This document shows positions 24,794 to 32,342 of a DNA stretch of 40,008 bases, piece after piece. Position numbers and translations under genes: made by a program. The notes under the pieces are model-generated. The model made no database searches. It was not told the origin of the DNA and saw nothing but the letters and a program-made list of their open reading frames with translations. Origin of the DNA: an uncultured Pseudomonadota bacterium (GTDB lineage Bacteria > Pseudomonadota > Alphaproteobacteria > RF32 > CAG-239); contig CASGEB010000011.1 in NCBI GenBank assembly GCA_949300375.1, forward strand, positions 25,403 to 65,410, read 5' to 3'. Position 1 is the stretch's first letter. Each line of letters opens with the position of its first letter.

Positions 24794-27700
24794 TCAGATA
24801 TCCGTACTTCCGGGATAAGGATGCGGCTGGTCGTTGGTGTTTTGCAGCTCGGCAATCATAATTTCGTCCGGCAGAGAAAGCTTATCCGCCGGATTAAGAG
24901 CAAGGCGCTTTTGCGTATTTCGGCGAGAGTTGTTTTTTCCGTCTTCAATCAGGATGCCTGAAGTCAGTTGAACGGGAGAAGAAAGATCTGTATCCTGCCC
25001 ATATACATTGAAAGCGGCATAATTTTCTTCATAAACCCATTCCCAGTCCTGGCCGGCGGCGTCTGTTTGCGTTGTGTCGGCAGCATTGGCGGGAACTTCC
25101 TCATATTCCCACTCCCAGTCCTGTCCTTCCACGCCTTCCGCCGGTTCTTCCTCATATTCCCACTCCCAATCTTGGCCTTCCACGCCTTCCGGAACGGCAG
25201 CGGTGTTGACGGGTTCTTCCTCGTATTCCCAAGTCCAGTCCTGATTTTCCAGACCGTCGTTTTTTTCGCTTTCAAGAGTCCAGCCTTTGTATTCTGAAAC
25301 AGGTTTGTCCTGTTCCGGTTCCGGTGCCGAAGTAAAACCCCAGTCTGCGCTCGAAACTTCGTCTTCCTCAATTGTTGCGGATTCGAATTCTGATTTTATA
25401 TAACGGTCAAAATCTGTTTTGCTGCTGTTTTTGATTGAACGGTTAATGTCGTCAAACAGACTGTTGCGGGAGATTTTTTTGCTTTGGGCATTTTCTTGTT
25501 CGCCCAAACCTTCTTCAGAAGAGGTTTCCGTGCCAGTTTCTGACAACAATACATCATCGACCGGGGCTTCCGGTTCGTCGGCAGGGCTGTTTTCCTGAAC
25601 AGGCGTTTCTTCTTCCGGCAGAAGAGAAACGTTGTTGTCGGAAATGTCTTCCGTTATAAAATCTTCCTCCGTTTCAGGGGCAAAATCAAAATTTTCGCTT
25701 TCCTGTTCAATATTGAAAACATCTTCAGTATCTTCTTTTTCGGCAGGTTCGGAAAAAATATCCGCGTTTTCAACTTCCGGAGCGGCAAAGTCGGCAGTAT
25801 CGGCTTCGTCAGCTGTGTCAGGCAGCAGGGAGTTGATGTCCTCGTCTTCTGTATCGCCGAACAGCGAAATATCCAGATAAGCGCTGCTTTCCGGTGTGCT
25901 GCTTTTTTCTGCCGGCTTTTCTTGTGAAAACTGCGGAAGAGGAGCGGGCGCCGGAAAGGCATCTTCTTCTTGTGTTGCCTTTTTCTTCTTCTTGTTCTTT
26001 TTTTTCTTTTTTTTCTTTTTCGTTTCATCCAAAATCTCGACAGACGTCGTTTCCGCAATTGTTTCTGTCGGTTTATCTTCGGCGGCGGCCGCAAACTGTT
26101 CAGGCTGATTCTGCAATTCTTCTTCCTGTTCCTCAGCCGATTCTGCCGGGCTGGAAACAAATGTTGCTGTAGAAGTCTGCGGCGTCTCTTGGATTCGAAC
26201 CTCCCGAACCTGAACAGGCATAGACCGGATGAGTTTTAAGTTTTCTTCCTGAAAGGCCTTGATGGCATCAACAATCGTCCGGCTGGAAAGCTCCTGGCTT
26301 TCTTTCAGCGCCGCTGAAATGACCGATGACAGTTCAGCGGTTTGATTAGCGGATAATTCTTTCAAAAAGCCGGTCTGGGCTTCTGTAACTTTACCGACGA
26401 TTTCATCTATCGGCAAGATAATCGGGGTGTTGTTGATATGGATGTTGTTGGCATTGTTGTTTGCCGCTGCGGCATTGTTCTGCGTATTATTTTGCAGCAG
26501 GATTTTGGCCAGTTCGCCTTGCGTATCCCTGATTGCTTTTGTCAGCTCGGCGGTTTCCGTTTTTGACGAACTGATAGCCGAACTCAAAGCGGCGGTAATT
26601 TCCTTTACCAGATTATCATTGTTAAAAAACGGCGCGGTATTGGAAAAAACAGGGGCTTCTCCGGCGCCATAAGTAGCGGGAGCCGGCTGGCTTGCCCGAA
26701 TACTTTGCACCAGTTTTTCCATTTCGGCCATACGTTTTTGGTCAGAAAAAATCATAGCCGATGAAAAACTTTTGGCAATTGTCAGTGCAAAGCCTTCATC
26801 AGCAATAACTTTAACCGTTGACGGCGGATTCCCTCCCGCTGAAAAATCATCTCCGACTGCCGGCCGTATTTCATTTCGGCTTTCCCGAAAAGCCTCTGCC
26901 AGTTCTTTAAAGCCTGCCGACTGGTTTTGTCCGAAAGTCTCAAGAGCATTGGAAAAACTTTGGGAAATTGTATGGGCAAAACTTTCGTCGGCAATAACGG
27001 TCATCGACCCCTGCAAAGGAGTTGCTGCGGCAGAAGGAGCAGCAGAAATTTCTCCGCCCTGAACCGGCTGCCGGCCAATGGCGGATTCTCTGATGGCAGC
27101 AATCAGTTCCTGCATTTCGCTCTTGCACCCGGCATTTGACATTTCAAGCGCAGAAGCAAAAGATTGAGCCAAAATCTGGGCAAAATTATTATCAATATTA
27201 AGCTGCGGTGCAGAAGTGGCAGTTGTTTCCTGACCCGGTACGGCAGAAGGCTGAAGAATAGGCTGCGGAGCGTTTAGGCGAATTCCTTTAATCGCTTCAA
27301 TCAGTTCTTTCATATCGCCTTTCTGTCCTGCGTTTGCGTTTTCTAACGCCTGTGTAAAAGATTGTGCCAGCATTTGGGCAAAATTTTCATCTGCCGTTAA
27401 CTGAACAAAATGCTTTTCCTGTATGGGAGTTTCCGGCGAGGCAGAAACGGCCACTGCATTTTTTGATTCCCTTATGGCGGCAATCAGTTCTTTAATGTCT
27501 TCTTTTTTGCCGGCATCAGAAAATTGCAGGGCTTTGGCAAAAGAGCGCGCCAGCGTCTGGGCAAATTCTTCATCGGCAACAAGGCGGGACTCTGTCGCTC
27601 CGCTCCCGGCAGACGGCTGGGAAGGCGCCGCCGTTGTCTGAGGCTGCATTGGAGCGGCAGGAGCGGCCGCTGTGTTTTTCGATTCCCTGATGGCCGCAAT

Positions 27701-28219
27701 CAGTTCTTTAATATCTTCTTTTTTATTGTTGTCGGAAAATTGCAGGGCTTTGGCAAAAGCCTGTGCCAGGGTTTGAGCAAAAGTTTCATCAGCGACGATT
27801 CTTCCCGGCGCCGCCTGAATAATCTGCGGCATCGCCTGAGGTGCTGTTGGCGGAACGGTTTGAGCTGCTGATGGCTGGAATTGTGATTGAGAAGGCGCTG
27901 CTTCTGCCATGGCTGCCGATAATATATTTCCTTGCGCGGGCGCTGTGCCGACATTGGCAAAAGTCTGTCCGCCGGCTTCTCTCACAACTTCATCGGCATA
28001 TTCCTGCAAAGCCTGTCCGCCAGGCAGAACATTAAAGGCATTACGGATTTCCGGCGGTAAGGCAAGAATTTGCGCCTTAAACTCGGCATGCCTTTTTTCA
28101 TCAAAAATATGTAATTGCCGGAAAATATTTAAAAAACGCTGGGCAACCAGAATCGGATCCTCTCCGTCTCCGGACTTGTTTTTGAGTCGGTTCAAATTGG
28201 GTCTGTATTCTTCTGCCAA
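24794..28219 (-). CDS. 1141-aa cytoplasmic repeat protein with helical, poly-Lys and acidic Trp-Glu segments
   Basis: No signal peptide or membrane helix; family not recognised. It starts at TTG 28219 after CAGGGCAG; no in-frame ATG lies near. Order: an N-terminal helical domain (~20-90, including FLNIFRQLHIFDEKRHAEFK). Six clear copies (~140-510) of a ~42-residue helical module follow (DETFAQTLAQAFAKAL...KKEDIKELIAAIRES), separated by Ala/Gln/Pro linkers, plus a degenerate seventh. Next come a long helical region to ~690, a run of about 15 residues that are nearly all lysine (~740), an acidic low-complexity half, four copies of GQDWEWEYEEEP-like motifs (~990-1070), and a polar tail. It heads the operon with the secretin-like lipoprotein. 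It could be a secreted substrate, a scaffold or a cytoplasmic platform component; nothing in the sequence decides. Confidence 0.8.
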   Translation of the reverse strand: MAEEYRPNLNRLKNKSGDGEDPILVAQRFLNIFRQLHIFDEKRHAEFKAQILALPPEIRNAFNVLPGGQALQEYADEVVREAGGQTFANVGTAPAQGNILSAAMAEAAPSQSQFQPSAAQTVPPTAPQAMPQIIQAAPGRIVADETFAQTLAQAFAKALQFSDNNKKEDIKELIAAIRESKNTAAAPAAPMQPQTTAAPSQPSAGSGATESRLVADEEFAQTLARSFAKALQFSDAGKKEDIKELIAAIRESKNAVAVSASPETPIQEKHFVQLTADENFAQMLAQSFTQALENANAGQKGDMKELIEAIKGIRLNAPQPILQPSAVPGQETTATSAPQLNIDNNFAQILAQSFASALEMSNAGCKSEMQELIAAIRESAIGRQPVQGGEISAAPSAAATPLQGSMTVIADESFAHTISQSFSNALETFGQNQSAGFKELAEAFRESRNEIRPAVGDDFSAGGNPPSTVKVIADEGFALTIAKSFSSAMIFSDQKRMAEMEKLVQSIRASQPAPATYGAGEAPVFSNTAPFFNNDNLVKEITAALSSAISSSKTETAELTKAIRDTQGELAKILLQNNTQNNAAAANNNANNIHINNTPIILPIDEIVGKVTEAQTGFLKELSANQTAELSSVISAALKESQELSSRTIVDAIKAFQEENLKLIRSMPVQVREVRIQETPQTSTATFVSSPAESAEEQEEELQNQPEQFAAAAEDKPTETIAETTSVEILDETKKKKKKKKNKKKKKATQEEDAFPAPAPLPQFSQEKPAEKSSTPESSAYLDISLFGDTEDEDINSLLPDTADEADTADFAAPEVENADIFSEPAEKEDTEDVFNIEQESENFDFAPETEEDFITEDISDNNVSLLPEEETPVQENSPADEPEAPVDDVLLSETGTETSSEEGLGEQENAQSKKISRNSLFDDINRSIKNSSKTDFDRYIKSEFESATIEEDEVSSADWGFTSAPEPEQDKPVSEYKGWTLESEKNDGLENQDWTWEYEEEPVNTAAVPEGVEGQDWEWEYEEEPAEGVEGQDWEWEYEEVPANAADTTQTDAAGQDWEWVYEENYAAFNVYGQDTDLSSPVQLTSGILIEDGKNNSRRNTQKRLALNPADKLSLPDEIMIAELQNTNDQPHPYPGSTDI
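25030..25250 (-). repeat. Coding Trp/Glu repeats
   Basis: Four units, QDWTWEYEEEP, QDWEWEYEEEP, QDWEWEYEEVP and QDWEWVYEENY, are spaced 17-24 residues apart. The two central units are almost identical at DNA level (CATATTCCCACTCCCA on the plus strand), indicating recent duplication. Confidence 0.85.
26690..27800 (-). repeat. Coding helical module repeated six times
   Basis: Modules begin with ADE-FA-T-A-SF--AL and end with ELI-AIRES. They are spaced about 60-70 residues apart, with Gln/Pro/Ala-rich linkers of varying length. Modules one and two (about 27480-27800) are nearly identical; those nearer the C-terminus are progressively diverged. Confidence 0.85.
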
Positions 28220-28309
28220 ATTTTCTGCCCTGTAAAATATTTTCCCATACCGGATTTATTTTACCGTATATCTCGTAAATTTCAGGTTAATAAAACAAGG
28301 GAAAATAAG

Positions 28310-28337
28310 AAAAACCCCGCTTTTTTTCAAAGCGGGG
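28310..28337 (-). terminator. Rho-independent terminator of the XRE regulator gene
   Basis: A perfect 9-bp stem, CCCCGCTTT/AAAGCGGGG, spans 28315-28337 with a 5-base loop. On the minus strand it is followed by TTTTTCTTATTTT. It lies 20 bp after the regulator's stop codon and separates it from the 28219-22014 operon, whose promoter must therefore lie at about 28220-28314. Confidence 0.9.
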
Positions 28338-28356
28338 CAGGTTGATTTTCATAAAC

Positions 28357-29337
28357 TCAAAGGTTAATGGCTACAACCTTGTGAACCCGGCAAAGATCAT
28401 CGTTTCCGATTTCAATGCGTTCATCCGGATTATAACGCAGTCCGTAAAGTGTTCCGTTCTCATCCTCACGAATGCTCAAAACCTGAGCGTCCATAGAACC
28501 TTCCTCGGCATAATATAAAGCAATATCGCCGACGCTGACAACATCTTGCGGATCAACAAACAAAATCGAACGTGTCGGCAGCAGGCTGCCCAGCCGTCTG
28601 GTGCAAAGGTTGATGGCGTAAGCGTCTTTTTTGTTGGCCAGTTGAGCCGGACGAAAGACTTTTTTAATCTCCTGCTCGGGATCGACAATAATATCTCCGT
28701 TCTTTCCGGCAACGCCGTAAACCGGCATTTTTGTCGTTTCAGAAACATTAGAGGCGCTGAAAGCCGAAATCGCGCCGCGCGGCGTAGACAAAAGCTTATA
28801 TTTTGCATCGTTGCGCTGAATGATTTCCTCCAGCATGCCGCGGTCTTCCAAAGACTTGATGCTTTCTCTGAGTTCATCGGGAGAAACGCTCAACGCCTTT
28901 GCAATGTTTTTAAATTCTTTGTCTGAAACTTCCCGTTGCCCCATCTCAATTCGGTGATAGACAGAAAGCGTCATGTCTGCGCTTTCGGCCACTTCAATCA
29001 GGGTAAGGTTTTTATCGTTGCGGATCTGTCTCAATCCGGCGCCAAGAGTCTTCAGACCGGTTTTTTCGTTAATTTTGTTTCTTCTTTCTTGTTCGCGTCT
29101 CCAGGCCTGAACAACTTCCTGCTGGGAATTCTGTTCGTTAACGAACAAATCCTGCAGCGGGCAGTCCAAAAATTCGGCTACTCTGACCAGCTGTTCCTGA
29201 TCAACTCTCCGGTATCCTTTTTCAATTTTAGAAATTGCGGAAAGGCTGACGGACAGATGATCGGCAAGTTCTTGCATTGAACGGCCGCGGAGTCTGCGGT
29301 ACATTCTGATCTGGTTTGGGAAAATAATTTCTTCCAT
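28357..29337 (-). CDS. Transcriptional regulator: two XRE HTH domains and a degenerate S24 domain
   Basis: 326 aa. HTH 1 spans about 8-64 (RGRSMQELADHLSVSLSAIS, KIEKGYRRV). HTH 2 spans about 100-157 (NLTLIEVAESADMTLSVYHR, IEMGQREVS). A linker follows, then a C-terminal domain (~205-326) shaped like the LexA/CI S24 fold: MPVYGVAGKNGDIIV, SILFVDPQDVVSVGDIALYY, YGLRYNPDE. The G-D-S-M serine motif is absent (the region reads INLCTRRLGSLL), and the catalytic-lysine position near AQVLSIRED has no obvious lysine, so self-cleavage is unlikely; the domain may only dimerise or bind a ligand. ATG 29337 follows AGAGGT. It stands alone between two T4SS operons, with its own terminator and a palindrome-bearing upstream region, and is a candidate regulator of them (inference). 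Confidence 0.88.
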   Translation of the reverse strand: MEEIIFPNQIRMYRRLRGRSMQELADHLSVSLSAISKIEKGYRRVDQEQLVRVAEFLDCPLQDLFVNEQNSQQEVVQAWRREQERRNKINEKTGLKTLGAGLRQIRNDKNLTLIEVAESADMTLSVYHRIEMGQREVSDKEFKNIAKALSVSPDELRESIKSLEDRGMLEEIIQRNDAKYKLLSTPRGAISAFSASNVSETTKMPVYGVAGKNGDIIVDPEQEIKKVFRPAQLANKKDAYAINLCTRRLGSLLPTRSILFVDPQDVVSVGDIALYYAEEGSMDAQVLSIREDENGTLYGLRYNPDERIEIGNDDLCRVHKVVAINL

Positions 29338-29461
29338 TTAAGTTTACCTCTTGTTGCGTAACGATTAAATCTGCTACATTCAACATATTCAATAAACTAA
29401 AATTAATCAAGAAAATAGTACAAAAAAAACAAAATTGTGTACAATTGTCAAAACGCTTTAA
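29338..29461 (-). promoter_or_regulatory. Upstream region of the XRE regulator with operator-like repeats
   Basis: The AT-rich gap contains an inverted repeat AATTGT-GT-ACAATT at 29433-29446 and two direct copies of GTACAA (29418-29423 and 29439-29444), 21 bp or two helical turns apart. A perfect -35 hexamer TTGACA (minus strand, 29451-29446) overlaps the repeat, but no good -10 stands 16-18 bp from it. Autoregulation by the XRE protein is a reasonable guess. Confidence 0.4.
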
Positions 29462-32329
29462 TTAGTCTCCAAACTCGCCGAGTACGTTGTTTTTCCGCTC
29501 ATTCAGCATCTGTTTGCAGAATTCCTGCCACTCTTCCTCGCTCAGGCCGAGTTGTTCTTTTTTGGGCATATACGAGGCAAGATGTCCAAATGCGTCAATC
29601 GGCAGGGAAGAACGGTTATAGGTCAGATGTCTTGCGGCGGCGTAAGAATTTTTGACGCTTCCTTGCTTGATATTTCCGTCTTTGTCATAAGTCAGGGTTG
29701 TTTTCTTGTTTATCAGGCCGTTGCTGCGTAAAATTTCGGCTTTGCCGTCGGATCTGATTTTTTTATAAGTTGTCGTAACGGTGCCGTCTGCGGCGGTAAC
29801 CATTGAATAAATATGTTTTGTCCCGTTTTTCTCCGTTTTGGTTATAGACATAACCTCATTGCCGTTTTCATCTTGGGAAACCTGAATTTGTCCGTTGTCT
29901 TCCATACGATGGTGCAGTTCAAAATGGTTGTTGATAACGCCGGGCATACGGGTTTCCATTACCTGGTACAAAATGGCTTTGTTGACCTCGTCGATATTTG
30001 CGGCGTTATTGCGGCGGAGTTCTTCCACAGCCGTCGTATCAATTTTGTCATAAGAGAGCAGGTTCTGATTCTTTTTGCCTTCAAATTCTACTTTTTCTCT
30101 GATGACCTCGCCATTTTTAATAACGCTTTCTTTTCTGATGTCTCCGGAAATCTGCGTTCTTGCGACGGTTGACGGCGACAGTCGTTTTTCTTTCGTCCAG
30201 GTTGTATGCTCTCCGTCTACCGTCAGAGTCGTTTGCTTTTTGCGCCGGAGAAACCACGATCTGGAGTTTTTGGTATAAGTCGTATTGCCGTTTTCGTCTT
30301 TTCCTTCGACAATGCCTTTTTTAGCCCTGTAATCGGCATCCATATATTTTTGGGTTTTGTAATTCTGATAACGTTGAACAACAAAGGATTTCGCCGCGCC
30401 TCCGGCACCTTTTGCCGCATTCCCGATATCACGTCCGACTCTTTTCAGCGCCGGTTTTGCCGTCCTGTTAAACACTCCTTTGGCCGCAGAAGCCGCCATG
30501 CCGCCGATTTTTCGCCCTTCCGCGCCTTGTGAGATGCTGGAAGCGAAAGACCGTGCAAAAGAGGCGATTTGTCCCAAAACGGCCCAGGCCAGCAGCAGAA
30601 CAAAAATTGTTTTCAGGAAAGGAATGCCGACCCATTTCATCCGGTTAAGAGCCGTCATCCAGAAACCCCGTTCAATCTCTTCATCGGTAACGGCGCCGGT
30701 CATAATATCTTCCAAAGCATTGCATATAATCAAAATTACAATGGTTAAAAAGACAAACTGGAACATGGCGTGCAGGAACGTTTCCCATATTTTGTTAACA
30801 TACTGCCTTGTGGGGCCGAAAGCATATGCGCCGATGGCCGCCGGCAATAAAGCACAGGCAACCGCCATATGCAGAACTGAATCCAGCATCAAAAACGGAA
30901 AGATAAATAACAAGACCAAAGCGCCGACCCACATACCGAGGCCTGCAATCAGATATCCCAGATGGGGAAAGACGTTAAAATAAGCTTTGACATAAAAGGC
31001 AACGCACATTGACGATGTTCCCATTGCCAGCAGTTTGGTCAGCTTGTCCTGAATGGTTTTAATGGTGCAGACAATGCTGTTTCCCATAGAGGCCGGCAGA
31101 CCGCCGTCGGTTATGATGCCGAAGTCGGTGCCTCCGCAGCTGCCGCCGCCCACGGCCAATTGGGCGAGCTTGAATCCGGTGTTGAAAATCGGTTCCAAAG
31201 CAATGCTCATAAAAGAGGAGGAGTCAGACTTCAGGAACAGATAAACAAACAAAACAATAAAAGCCTGCTGCAGCAGTTCTTTAAGAAAGCGTTTCGGCTC
31301 TTCCGTTTTCAGCGAAGACAAATAGGTAAGCAGGAAAAAGGCCACCCAGAGGGCAAAAGCGACGGCTACCAGAGTCGCTACCGGATCGGCAAAAGTTTCA
31401 AAAGACTTTTTGGCAATAGTCGAGCAGGTATTGAATGCGACCTTAAACAAGTTGCAGAACAGACATTTTTCATAGGTTTGTTTAAAAATGGCCGGGTTGC
31501 AGTCTTTGTCCGAATGTTCGTTGGCATCGGCGCCGCCGGCGGAAGACCCGCTTCCGCCTTGTCCGGAACCTTCTCCGCCCGGCGTAATTTGGGCATTGTT
31601 GTTTGACGTTCCTTTGTTGGTATATTCTTCCGGAGCGGTACAAAGGCCGTAACTTGTTGCATTATCGGCCAATGGGTCGATAACCTCGCCTTTAAAAGCG
31701 CCCTGCCGGTATTCCACATGAAGGTGCGAACCGGTTGAACCGCCGGTGTTTCCGACCAATCCGATAACTTGTCCTTTGGATACCCGCTGCCCGACGCTTA
31801 CGCCTGCGCCGGAAAGATGGGCGTAGACCGTCCACACGCCGTTGTCATGTTCAATGGCAACATAGTTTCCGTAACCGATAACGGTTCCGCTTGAGTTCAC
31901 ATTACAGTTATAGCGGACGATTCTGACAACGCCGTCGGCAGCGGCATAAACGGCAGAACCTTCGGCAGCGGCATAGTCGGTGCCTTTATGGTCTGTTGAA
32001 CCAACATTTACGCCGCCGGAAGAATTTTGTCCCCGGTGTCCGACCGTGGAGGAAACCCTGTCGATTCCGTCTGCCGGCGCCGCGTCTATACAGTCTTCGC
32101 TGTCGCATTGCGAAGGTTCTGTGCATTCTCCCACCGTTTCTCCCGGATCTCTCGATTCTATCCCGCTGACGTCAACCTTATCGGCTTCTGTTCCGGCTCG
32201 GCATGAAGTTTCTGCAATAACAGGCCGGCTAAAAAGCAGGGCAAACGCAAACATACTGCAAAAAGTCATTGCAGTTTGGATAATGGCCGGCATTGGCTGC
32301 CGTATTGTTTTTTTCCAAAAGTTCATCAT
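29462..32329 (-). CDS. virB6: VirB6/TrbL-like protein fused to an N-terminal M23 (LytM) peptidase domain
   Basis: 955 aa. I start at ATG 32329 (MMNFWKK), 13 bp after the upstream stop. The frame is open further upstream, but there it only shadows the Lys-rich end of the previous gene. The signal peptide ends near VIAET (~35). An M23 domain spans ~85-215 with both zinc motifs intact: H-K-G-T-D near residue 113 and H-L-H-V-E near 202, plus YGNYVAIEHDNGVWTVYAHL between. A Gly/Ser linker and CLFC motif lead to the polytopic VirB6/TrbL region (~300-620). A ~320-residue hydrophilic, probably cytoplasmic, C-terminal domain follows (from ~635). M23 enzymes cut peptide cross-bridges of peptidoglycan. 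The fusion would place a wall-opening activity in the periplasmic part of the inner-membrane channel. It is the last gene of the VirB6 operon. Confidence 0.87.
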   Translation of the reverse strand: MMNFWKKTIRQPMPAIIQTAMTFCSMFAFALLFSRPVIAETSCRAGTEADKVDVSGIESRDPGETVGECTEPSQCDSEDCIDAAPADGIDRVSSTVGHRGQNSSGGVNVGSTDHKGTDYAAAEGSAVYAAADGVVRIVRYNCNVNSSGTVIGYGNYVAIEHDNGVWTVYAHLSGAGVSVGQRVSKGQVIGLVGNTGGSTGSHLHVEYRQGAFKGEVIDPLADNATSYGLCTAPEEYTNKGTSNNNAQITPGGEGSGQGGSGSSAGGADANEHSDKDCNPAIFKQTYEKCLFCNLFKVAFNTCSTIAKKSFETFADPVATLVAVAFALWVAFFLLTYLSSLKTEEPKRFLKELLQQAFIVLFVYLFLKSDSSSFMSIALEPIFNTGFKLAQLAVGGGSCGGTDFGIITDGGLPASMGNSIVCTIKTIQDKLTKLLAMGTSSMCVAFYVKAYFNVFPHLGYLIAGLGMWVGALVLLFIFPFLMLDSVLHMAVACALLPAAIGAYAFGPTRQYVNKIWETFLHAMFQFVFLTIVILIICNALEDIMTGAVTDEEIERGFWMTALNRMKWVGIPFLKTIFVLLLAWAVLGQIASFARSFASSISQGAEGRKIGGMAASAAKGVFNRTAKPALKRVGRDIGNAAKGAGGAAKSFVVQRYQNYKTQKYMDADYRAKKGIVEGKDENGNTTYTKNSRSWFLRRKKQTTLTVDGEHTTWTKEKRLSPSTVARTQISGDIRKESVIKNGEVIREKVEFEGKKNQNLLSYDKIDTTAVEELRRNNAANIDEVNKAILYQVMETRMPGVINNHFELHHRMEDNGQIQVSQDENGNEVMSITKTEKNGTKHIYSMVTAADGTVTTTYKKIRSDGKAEILRSNGLINKKTTLTYDKDGNIKQGSVKNSYAAARHLTYNRSSLPIDAFGHLASYMPKKEQLGLSEEEWQEFCKQMLNERKNNVLGEFGD

Positions 32330-32342
32330 TTTGCCCCGTGCG

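Noticed and set aside
25896-26239. Plus-strand Phe/Leu-rich ORFs that look like membrane proteins
   Set aside because: They are the complement of the poly-Lys/Glu coding tract of the 1141-aa protein, without ribosome binding sites.
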